From Aptenodytes patagonicus (Eukaryota; Chordata; Aves; Sphenisciformes; Spheniscidae): a stretch of DNA of 64,000 bases. Position numbers and translations under genes: made by a program. The notes under the pieces are model-generated. The model was not told where the DNA came from, did not search any database, and worked only from the letters and a program-made list of their open reading frames with translations. Each line of letters begins with the position of its first letter. The stretch's first letter is position 1. The DNA lies in the NCBI RefSeq assembly GCF_965638725.1, contig NC_134963.1, positions 11,560,501-11,624,500 on the forward strand. Reading direction: 5' to 3'. This document shows positions 54,401-64,000 of the stretch, piece by piece.

Positions 54401-57063
54401 CTGATAAACTACAGTTTCATTTTGTTTCTAGATATTTCCCCATATTTCTAAAGCAAGATCTTGATGCAGTGAGATAAGCATGAATTGCTCAGCATTGACT
54501 AATACTTGAAGTGTGCAGTTAGAGTTCTGCCTGCTATTTATACTTTGCCAAATTGACATTCCTATATCTCAGTTCACCAGGTTTTTGCAAAATGCCATTG
54601 ACCACAATGTCACCTTTTCTTATTTGAGTTGCAGTTCTGTACTCAGGGCTAGACGTGGGCACTGTGAAGAAGGGGGATTGCCTTTGGCTGCGCCTCCATC
54701 ATACAACTGGACGTGCATACTGCACCATATAGCACTAAGGGGAGGAGTGGGCTCCCTATGAAATGCTCCTCTGACTGCGGACTTTGTTACAGAGCCCCAA
54801 ATTGGCCTTTAAATTCTGTGCATTTCCAGCTGTAGAGTCTGGGCCTTCCAGGGAGAATCTGATGTATGTCAGATGTATATCATTGTTCTCACTTAGAACA
54901 AATGTCTCTTTGTGTTCCCACACATTTCCTAGTGTCTTCCATAACTGCATGATATTCAACAGTGGGGTGGAGAAGCATCTGTCCCTCAACAGAGGAGACA
55001 GTGATATTCCTTGCTAGGCTCTGCTGGGTACCTACAAATGTGATTGCTCTTTCTGTGTGCTTGAAAGGCAAATTCTCTGTCTACAGGATTTGTTGTAGGT
55101 GAGTTTTCCCAAGGATCCTATATGGCCATCACCATGGCAAGATGTCCTTGGATTAGTTCAGCATCCAGGTCCTTTTATAACCCCAGTACTCCAGAAAAAC
55201 CTACAAGTAAATGCAGCTCTAAGCTGCTTAATAAAATGAAATATAATAAAGAATAAAGAATAGCCTTAGGAAGGGAGGCATTTCAGAGCCTCCCTTGGCT
55301 GGAGTGGAGCTGGATGGATGGAGTAAGCTGTAGCTGGTTGGTTTTGTGACTGATACAGTATTTCATGTTATTTTTATCCTTCCAGTTAAAACCAGATACT
55401 GCTGTTCTTAAAGAGCAGTGAATCTATTTAATGATGCCTTTAATAATCTCCTCTTTCCTTTTGAAAGCAGTATTTGGCAAGCAGAATGTCTCTCCCACTA
55501 ATGGCTGTCTGCCAACTAGCTTTCATCTTTATCCTTTCTGATTCTGCAGTCATTTACCCATGTGAAGCATTTGCTCTTAGAACATGCAGGTTTTAGCTCC
55601 TGGCAGTCAAGGTGATAGAAATCAACGTAAATTGCTGGGGTGAGTGACCAGGAGGTGACAGTCGAAAGCCTTGGATATTGGGTGCTTCAGCCTGACAAGC
55701 AAGATGAAGTACGCGTGAATGGGAAACTGCATAGAGCTCATGAAGGAGGATCAGTTACAGGGCCTCAGAAAAGAATATAAAAAAGCACATAAAGAAGATC
55801 CCCTGAGGTAGAAAGGAATTATTTCTTGAGACTCATGTAAGAAGCTTCTGAGAATACTGGACGGGGCCCTGGGTCTGCGGAAACCAGTGGAAGAACCTGG
55901 GTTGACCTCAATACTCGGAGATCATTGTCTTCAAAACTATTTGCCTGTGGACCTTTTAAAATAAGGACTAAGGAAGCTAAGTATTCTCTGACAGAAGTTT
56001 CCTTAAGTAAAAGCATCTGCTATTGAACAGCTTTAGAAAGGGGAGCCTTGAAATGGCTCCTGGAATTTGTTTGCTTACACTGATCTATACCACTGTGATT
56101 TGGGACTAGGCTCCCTGATATCTGAAGGACAGATGCTTTATTTTGACTCTGATTTGGTACTACTAAATCCGAGTGCTCCAAGTCAGGTGAGCGTTTATGA
56201 GGTCTTTTTAAGAAGGTGTTGATTCTAGATTTTTTTTTTTTAAATTATGTGCAGCATCCCTAAGAGAAACATTATATATCGCACATCTTGCAATAAAATG
56301 ATGGAAGTTGGCATTACTGCTGGTCAGTTGAAAGGATGCGTGGAAAGGACTATGAGGAGATTCTCTGCATCCCGAGACATCTTTCTACTAGAAGAATACA
56401 GATTCAGTTACTACAAGACTTCCAGTGAAATATTGGGAGTATATGTGTATTTGACCTAGAAATGAACATCTGTCATAGATAATTGCTTCATGTAAGTTTG
56501 AATATTGTCTTTGAGCTTGGACTCTGAATCCCTTTGAGTTTGTGAGATGGATGCTGTTGATTTGACTCTGTCTCACCTCAGCTGCTCCTCTAGAAAACGC
56601 AGCACTGCATTTCAGAACTTCTTCCGGTGTTGATTCACCTTTCAAAGCTTTACACAGGTTTATTCTCCACTCTCTTTTCTTTATTTGACCTAACTATTTG
56701 TGTGGGAGACCACAGATTTGCATGAAGATGTTTACAGAAATGGCCCGGAGATTTGTATTCAGCCAAATACATTTCTAAAGCTAGTTTGGATTGATATGAT
56801 CTTTAATTTCTTTTCAGAAGCTGATACTTTCTTGTTCCCTGAAAATGGAAGATGGATGCGTCTCCTTGCAGTACAAGAGAAATTACGTTTTGAAGCTGCT
56901 TTTCTAACGGTGGTCATGTAACACCATTTTGAATGCATCAGATTTCCCATTATCCATTATTTGCTTCCCCCCCTTTTTTTTTCATTTCAAGTGCCCAAGT
57001 CTGTAAGCAAAATTGTCATGATAAAATTTCACAGTCATATTCTTTAATTTAAAAATTTCTTTA

Positions 57064-57262
57064 CTGAAAGAGTGGTTCAACATTGGAACAGGCTGCCCAG
57101 GGAAGTGGTTGAGTCACCATCCCTGGAAGTATTTAAAAGACGAGTAGATGAGGCGCTTAGGGACATGGTTTACTGGGCATGGTGGTGTTGGGTCGACGGT
57201 TGGACTCGATGATCTTAGAGGTCTTTTCCAACCTTAATGATTCTATGATTCTATGATTCTAT
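57064..57262 (+). mobile_element. CR1 LINE, 3'-end fragment
   Basis: The typical 5'-truncated 3' end of a CR1 non-LTR retrotransposon. It contains GGAACAGGCTGCCCAGGGAA, CACCATCCCTGGAAGT, GGGTCGACGGTTGGACTCGA, TGATCTTAGAGGTCTTTTCC and the 3' tail of ATTCTATG units (57239-57262). The reading frame is closed by stops, so it is dead. The good match to the common avian consensus suggests a moderately young insertion in a bird. Confidence 0.95.
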
Positions 57263-58565
57263 ATGAGACTGGTACTTGCATAACGTTAGAATGGAATTAA
57301 GAGTTTCTGCTTTGGATGCAGAGCCAAGCATTCAAGAGCATTTGAAATGCTGAGATGAGAGAAACTGTCTTGGAACAGGCTGTTCTTATCCTGAACCAAA
57401 TTTCTTGGTGTATTTCCAGAAGTACTGAACATAACTGCGAAATGGGACACAGAAGAAAAATTTGGGACCCAGTAGGACATGACCTCTTCTTCTATTGCTT
57501 TGCTCCCTTTGGTGCTAGAGCCAACCTAAGGCAAACTCTCTGCCAGGGGCACCAAGCTCATGCCTGCCATGTGTGAAAGCAATGACACAGAGCTGGCTGG
57601 AGCAGATAAATTACCAACCAAGAATTCATCTTATGCACGTGAAGTTCTCAATTGCCAGATTTCCCAGGTTGAAGTTTATTTTGTACCATGAGACCAGATT
57701 TAAAATAAACCCTGCAGTTCTTCATTGAGTGTCAACCTGTACTAAATGTAGGGAGGTCAGTGGGATCATATCAGGTGCAGGATGGTATCTGAGAGCTTAC
57801 AGGTATATTATAAAAGTGGAACATCACATTGTTCTGTTCCCCAAAATACTAAAACTTTATAATCTTGCATCTGAATATGAAATATTGAATAGTGAGTATC
57901 ACAGAAAGTGCCTTTAAAATTATTCAAGTTTGGAGAATAAGTAAAATGTTTGCCTGAGGGGAAACACAAATTTTTATTCCCACTTTGGTGGGAAATGAAT
58001 GTGATTTGTAGGATTACTGTTGGTTAAAATAAAATACAGCTTATTGCATAAAGATGAAGGGATTCAGATGAGTGCCGTGTGCAGTGTTATTTCTGTTGTG
58101 CAGTATAAATATATGGCTGTTGGCTATCAACAGGTCCTGTTCTAGGACGCTCAGAGACAGGGTGAGGGTAGGAATTGTATCTGGACTGGGCTATCATTCA
58201 AGGAGGACAGAGTTCAGGTTGTGTGGGCAGGTACCTCATGTCTTCATATCCTGTTCTCGTATCTCGTATCCATTCAGAAGTTTAGGAGTTGCTGAACAAG
58301 CCATAATAGAGAAGAAAAAGACGTTGGCAACCTTAGGTGGCTAAGGTGATGTTAGCTTAAAGTTACTGAAATGCTGTTCCCCAAAGCTATGAGAGGACTT
58401 GTAGACAAAACTGTCAGCTCAATTTCATCCTGCCAATATTTATGCTCTCTAGTTTGCGTGGAAAAGCAGCTGACCCAAATCTGCTTCCTCTGACTGCCTT
58501 ATGCTTTGCACCTTATCTGAACATCTCCAAGGGCATGTCAGCTTTCTGTGAACAAGGGATTCACA

Positions 58566-58652
58566 AAGTGTTTAAGCATGTGCTTAGATTAAGTATGTAA
58601 GGAATCTCACAGAAGGCAGTAAGCATGTGCTTAAATGCTTTGCTGGATTGCC
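58566..58652. repeat. Old interspersed repeat relic with AAGCATGTGCTTA
   Basis: TTTAAGCATGTGCTTAG and GTAAGCATGTGCTTAAATGC followed by TTTGCTGGATTGCC resemble an ancient repeat common in sauropsid genomes (AAGCACGTGCTTAAGTGCTT theme). The family name is not certain. Confidence 0.4.
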
Positions 58653-60317
58653 ACTAGCCATGTAGCTTGTAGCATGTAGAGCCTCAATTTCCCCTTTCTG
58701 TAATGAAGGCTTTCCTACTTCACAGGATTGTAGTGAGGAGAAACATTAAACACTGAAAGATTGCTCTGGCATTCAGGTGACTGTAGCTTTTCTAGACTTC
58801 TGTTTTTCTAAATAGACAATTTCCATCAACCTCTAAATCTTATTTACATAAATTCTTCTGCAGCTGGTTAAACAGCAAGCCATACAGTATGCTTTGAGGA
58901 ATCAAAAGTAAGGTCAGTCAATAAATGATCCCAAAATCAGTGCTATTTATGAACTTGCTCATTTTCTTAGATAAAAGGGCATGCTTGAGGTATGATACCC
59001 TTGCTTTGTTTTAGTTTTGGAAATAATTGTAAAAGGAAGAGTAAAAAGTTTACAGATATAGAGAACAAGACTTCTATGTAGGTAAAGACAAAATTTTTTT
59101 TGATTGTCTGACTTCAAAAGTGTATTTGAGTTTTGTTGCCTGTCTGGCTGTGAAACTGCGGTCTATCTTTCTAAGACCTCTACAGAGTGGAATGCAGTGC
59201 CTTTTTGATATGCACACTGCATTTTAATCTTCAAACTCTTAGTTGTGTTAGCTTTTTGACTGTGGAAAGAGAGCTGTGTAAGTGTTGTCTTACAGGTAGA
59301 GTGAGGAAGATTTCCTCCTTGGTTTTATTCTTAATTCTGCCACTGACTTGCTCTGTAGCCATAAGTGAATCACTAGTATCTTTCTGTGGATAAGTCACTT
59401 CTACCTCTCTCAGCCTCTGCTTTGCTAAGAAGGATAGCAAGGTTTATGTGACCGTCCTGTGTACATTGAGGCAAACTGGGATTCTGCTACTGGGTTGCTG
59501 CATTCTGCTACCTTCACCTGAGATAGTCACCTGAGCACCAGACACTGCTGTAGCTTTGTATATATTTTGAAGAACAGAGGACAGCATTTATCATGCTTGG
59601 GTAGGAAAGACTTTGCTTAGTGCTGCTGTGCATGGGAGACAGAGGATGGAGAAACAGGCTGATTTAAGAGGCAAGTAGAGACACACAGATGAGGAAGCCT
59701 GATGGCCTGATTCAGTCCAGTTACTTAGATAGGTTTTGGGGCTAGAATTGTTTAGACGAACGTTGGGACTGAGATCAAGGAAATCGTTAGCTCCTGTTTG
59801 ATGGATGCAGTGTCTAGGGTAACTTGCTTTGTGCGATTCTTTGTACACAAAAAGGCATAACCAGAACAACCCACAGTTTTCTGACTGTTGGTCAGCTGCG
59901 GGGGTTAAAAAAATCAACACCATCAATGCCAGAAGAGCTGTGGCTGGACCTAGAGCAGTATCAGTCGTCTTCTCCAGACCTACCAGCTGTTCTGTGCAGC
60001 ACAAGGACAGGATGATGTAATGTCAATAGTGTTATTGAAGCAATGCTTAACAGACTGGGGAAGATCCCTTAGCATTCTTCCTGTAGGTGTCCTCATCTCC
60101 TAATCTAAATTGAATATTAGTTTCTAAATGCACTGAGGCACTGATGGATCACGCATAGGTGTTTCTCATAATACAGCCCATTTGATAGGGCAGAGTACTC
60201 ATCAAAGCATTATTAGAGAACAGCAGTAGCTCTGCCATTGGGGACTGTTGGGTCCATCCCCACCTAAACTTTACCAAGTTTTGTGGTGTTTCCATTGTGT
60301 AAGACTTGGTGCAAGCA

Positions 60318-60660
60318 CAGAGTTAGGGTTAGGAATCAAAGAAAGAGAAATCCTAGATGTACACTGAGAGAGGGGCACTCAAAAGGGGTTGCCAAAATAG
60401 TTGGAAGGCTGTTGGTAGGGTTCCCTCAACACTATGTGACCTGGGGATGTGGCTGAGATCCTGGCTTAGAGCCCAGTCTGGGTTTAGAGTCAAGATTAAG
60501 GCTCTGAGAAAGAGAAATTCAAGCCTTATAGTAAGAGTGGAGTTCAAAGGGGATGCCAAAGTAAAGTGAGGGCTTCTACTAGGGCTTTCCCCTGAGTGGT
60601 CCTTTTCCTGGGGGACTGGAGTGCCCCATGGATAAGTGCCGGCCTAGGGATAGGTGAGGG
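60318..60660. repeat. Diverged two-copy tandem repeat, about 165-bp unit
   Basis: The same ordered blocks occur twice: GAAAGAGAAAT at 60341 and 60508, GGGG(T/A)TGCCAAA at 60385 and 60549, then GGCT..TAGGG and CCCT. The offset is 164-167 bp and divergence is high. It is more GC-rich than its flanks. A minisatellite or satellite relic is the simplest reading. Confidence 0.55.
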
Positions 60661-61158
60661 ATAGGCCCGAGTGTCTTTTAGGCTGAGACAGTTGGGGTCC
60701 TTCTCAACCAGAGCTTTATACCCCTCTGGCTCCTTCTGAGTTGTATTTCCTGTGCTAAGTGTGGATGGTACACGTGCCAGCACCAAGCCAGGCACTACAG
60801 TACACTGGAAGTGTAACGAGAACCAGAGGTGTACTGTGCCTGCACAATAGCCCTCAATGCCCTGGGGGGGATCCACCCAAGCTAAAAGGATTAGGGCTGT
60901 CACTGCTAGAGAGGAAGAGAACATGCCATGACTATTTTCCCCTAGCACAACCAGGGTTAACACAATACAACCTCAACACCCACTCATTTTTCTTAGGACA
61001 GAGCTACTCTCCTATGTAAACAGAGATTAAATTATTAAGTTCATTGCATCCTTATAAAGGACCCTGCTATCAAATTGCGTTTAGAATTGCACAGAGGTCC
61101 AGGGCGAGGGCAGGGTTCCCAGTTTCACTAATGAACTTTGTTTTCAAGCCTGTATCTT

Positions 61159-61171
61159 CCCCCCCCCCCCC
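61159..61171 (+). repeat. Poly-C tract (C13)
   Basis: Thirteen C followed by ACCCC in the right intergenic region. Confidence 0.85.
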
Positions 61172-62522
61172 ACCCCAAACTCTTCTCCATTTCCCAGAAA
61201 TGTGTTCTGCTTTTCAATCTTTGGTATTCCTGTCTCATATATCTAGCATGCTGACAGATTCCAGCTCATACTTCGTTACTTCCTGTCTTGGATAGTTTAA
61301 GCTCTAGGCATTCGCATTGCTTCATCACCATAGTCGAGCTGTAGTTTTGCGATTCCTTGCCTATTGCTAGCTATTTCATATTGTTCTCTGCTGTTCTCAG
61401 AGTATCTGGATTTGACATTCCTGTTACTTCTAGTAAAAGGAAGTGACTAAACACCAAGGAACACAGGAGAGGTGACTCTTGGTTTGATGTCAGATTGCGT
61501 GAATGTTGCTGTATATTGATAGAGAGTGCAGAGCTGCTGGAGTGCTAATTCTTCAGCATATGTAAAGCTGTGGTCATATGCATTTCTCCTCGTTAGGGAG
61601 TTCCTGGTGGTGTCTTGAAAAGCCAGCCCCTTGACAAGAATCTCTTTGCTTTGTCTGCATTCTGACTAGAGCAGAGTTAAGTCAGCCCTGAAGAAAATCA
61701 CAAGTTCACTAGTTATCTTTTAAATACTTCCATTTCTTTTAAATCATTTTACTATTACTGACACTTTATGGTGGAGCAGAGTGCCAAATTACAACCCCAA
61801 GGAAAACAAAACTGTTCTCTTACAAGAACAATATTTGCAGGATGAGAATTCATGCTGCACTGTCGCAGATGAATAAGCATTAGCTTGGAGCAAGGAGGAG
61901 ACTGAGGGCTAGTTCCAACTTTTGGCCTTGTTATTGAGGATACTACTGTGACAGTAGTTTAAAAAACGTAGACACCTGTCCTCTACAGCAAGTAGTCACC
62001 GTTAATCTTCACTTTGCTGTATCACTGAAGAGCCACCAATGGAACTGCTTGGACTCAAAAGCAAGTTTCGTCTTTAATTTCATGTGGAAGTTGGCTATTA
62101 TGGATAGTAGCTCTTAATTATAGTCTGACCTAAATATTATTCTCTGTCATGTACTCTGTTGGAAATGATTTCCAGTCTATCATGTGTTTTCAGTGAGACA
62201 CATATGTTGTCACTGCTTCCGTTGTGATTGTTAGTTCAGCAGTAACACCTTTAATCTCAGTTGACTTCAAGTGTCAACATAAATATAACTGGGATAGGAA
62301 TTTGCTTTTGGGTTTCTAGTGGGTCATGGGAAATAAAGTTTATCATTCGTAAACTGTGATTTGAGATGGTTCTGTGTTTATGTTGAACTCTTCTGTCACG
62401 GCATATTTGCATTTATCAGGAGATCCCATTTAACTGGCCAACACATCCACAAGGCATGAGCTGAACATTGGCTGTAGGTGCAGGGTTATGGTTGAACAGA
62501 TAAAGCCTGTGTTTTTGGATAA

Positions 62523-62538
62523 GAGTAACCGGTTACTC
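62523..62538. promoter_or_regulatory. 16-bp perfect palindrome with Grainyhead-type core
   Basis: GAGTAACCGGTTACTC is its own reverse complement. The centre TAACCGGTTA matches the dimeric Grainyhead-like/CP2 consensus AACCGGTT. Position is intergenic and the function inferred. Confidence 0.35.
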
Positions 62539-64000
62539 AAATGTCCCTTTTTCTTTCTTGTTATAAATCCCTTTTTAGTTCATATTCCAGGACTCCTGCC
62601 AGGCTGTGACTGTACTTCCAACTTGTTTTTCAGAAAATCCCCTAAAAGTTGGCTCAGTTGCCTAAAGGGTCCTTCACAGGACGGGCAGCTCTTTCAGTCT
62701 CAGAGGGTTTCTTTCTCTCTGATTGTTCATTTAGAGTAACATTCCCGAAGCCTTTATTCCAGGTCCTTGCATGGGCTCCTCCCTGGGACTTCAGGGATCA
62801 AGATGCTGCAGACAGGAGCGTGTTAAAGGGGAGATGATTAGCAGTGGGTTTCACTAGAAGTATTAGTGCTGCCTGCTTTGAGATTGGCTCTTTCCCAGTA
62901 ACCTTACTGCCCTGGACTCACAGGAGGTGCATCAGTAGGTGACAGGCCTGACAGCAGAGAGTCCTCTCAACTGGTGAAGAGATGGTGTTCCTTTCAGGTC
63001 AAATGCAGCTACTTCGACAAGTCCTGTTTTTCTAAAGTGGAGACTCACCACTGTTGTTCCACTGCTGGAATAACAGCAGTCTAGGGGCCCTAAGGTGAAA
63101 AGCCTGAAGGGATGCAGCACAGTGAAGATGTGGACTGCTTCTCTACAAATTCAGGCATACCCAGCAGTGTTCACAGGCACTAGAACATGACTGTTGGTGC
63201 TGGCAATCTCACCAGCACATTCCTGATAGTGAGTTTGGCCTGTTTCAACCAGCAATTTCCTCAAACAGCTCCTGGGTGTGGGTTGGCAGTTAAGGAAGTC
63301 AAGGAACTATTCTCAAAAGGCAGATTGCTGCAGCTGTCCAGTTTTAGGACTAACCAATTTACTAGCCTGGACATGGCTGCTCTGTACCAGCTGACCTCCA
63401 TATGCCCAGTTAATGTTCTAGTATAGATGTTGTCATAGAGCCCAGAATGACCCAAGTCTCAGCTCATGTTCAAGCAGGGCTTGATGCTGATGGAATGATA
63501 GTCATTGGGTCTTTTAAGTGGGTCACTCCCACTCTTTCCTCATCTCCAGATCCAGAAGCTGATCTTCTAATAGGACCTAGAGGAATCACAAGATTGCCTT
63601 TGAGGCTTGCAAAAGGAGGCATTTGAAATACAATTTTGCAGATACTAAGGCAACAGTTAATTGTTAGGGGTTGTTCATTGTTGTGTAATACTTAACCTGC
63701 TTTATTGTGGTGCTATGGCTTTTGGAATTGTAACAGCATTAAAAAGCAGATAAAAACCAGGCAGCTTCCTTAATTTTCGAATAAATAAGTTTGTATGTAT
63801 TCAGTGGTTTGCTCTGAAAACTAGCATCCAGTAAATCAGAAGCTGGACGAAATTAGAGAAATTCATGAACTAAATTATCAAGGCCTACCAGATACAAAGA
63901 CTGCACTTGTGGCTCAGGAAGTTTCTGAGTTGCAAGTATTTGGAGGCTGGGAGAGCATTTAGGGGAAAAATCACAACACATTTATTGCTATACTCTTCCT

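Larger units (their letters stand above)
49331..57063. other. Intergenic, gene-poor
   Basis: About 7.7 kb with no exon I can support. The longest open frame (50552-51148, - strand, 198 codons) has no recognisable domain and spans a tandem duplication and a T run. No homologue of MZT2, the head-to-head neighbour of SMPD4 in human, was found. Confidence 0.55.
57263..64000. other. Intergenic, gene-poor, right end
   Basis: About 6.7 kb without a supported exon. It holds an old repeat relic (58566-58652), a diverged tandem repeat (60318-60660), a C13 run (61159-61171) and a 16-bp palindrome (62523-62538). Open frames of 137 and 139 codons on the - strand (59591-60004, 60544-60963) lack recognisable domains. 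Confidence 0.55.

Noticed and set aside
60320..60332. Interstitial telomere repeat (TTAGGGTTAGG)
   Set aside because: Under two full units; within chance expectation.
59591..60963. 137- and 139-codon - strand frames
   Set aside because: No domain, no neighbouring exon signals, and the second lies in a diverged tandem repeat.
1..64000. CRISPR arrays, phage, plasmid or bacterial operons
   Set aside because: No regularly spaced repeats and no prokaryotic gene layout; the content is spliced vertebrate genes.

Overview
The window is nuclear DNA of a vertebrate, most likely a bird. Two intron-rich protein genes with canonical splice sites match known vertebrate proteins exon by exon. A CR1 retroposon 3' end with the ATTCTATG tail (57064-57262) is the typical interspersed repeat of birds and other sauropsids. 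I see no bacterial, plasmid, phage or CRISPR content.

Left part (1-25400, + strand): MED15, the tail subunit 15 of the Mediator coactivator complex. The window holds 17 consecutive coding exons (exons 2-18 if, as in human, one coding exon lies upstream), the stop codon at 23968-23970 and a 3'UTR ending near 25400. All exon phases join in frame, giving 781 complete residues, or about 804 with a human-like exon 1. The protein shows the C-terminal part of the KIX domain, a long glutamine-rich centre, a Pro/Ser-rich linker and the conserved C-terminal Mediator-binding region.

Middle (25400-30960): the gap between two convergent genes. It contains no recognised gene, but has a GC-rich patch at 29642-30045 with an acceptor-like start, a 102-codon reading frame and an AATAAA signal.

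Right-centre (30962-48899, - strand): SMPD4 (neutral sphingomyelinase 3), complete in 19 coding exons that join to exactly 827 codons plus stop. One intron (46039-46640) has the donor and branch-point signature of the minor U12 spliceosome. Its ATG lies in a CpG island (about 48640-49330) carrying X-box-like and YY1-like motifs.

Right part (49330-64000): gene-poor DNA with no exon I can support. It has the CR1 fragment, a 26-bp tandem duplication, a diverged two-copy repeat of about 165 bp, an old interspersed-repeat relic, a 16-bp palindrome with a Grainyhead-type core, and simple repeats.

The two genes act in unrelated processes (transcription; nuclear-envelope/ER sphingolipid metabolism), and their adjacency looks like ancient synteny. 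I found no previously undescribed multi-gene system. The best leads are the U12-type intron, a reconstituted 5' splice site at the MED15 exon 7/8 junction, and the GC-rich terminal-exon-like patch.
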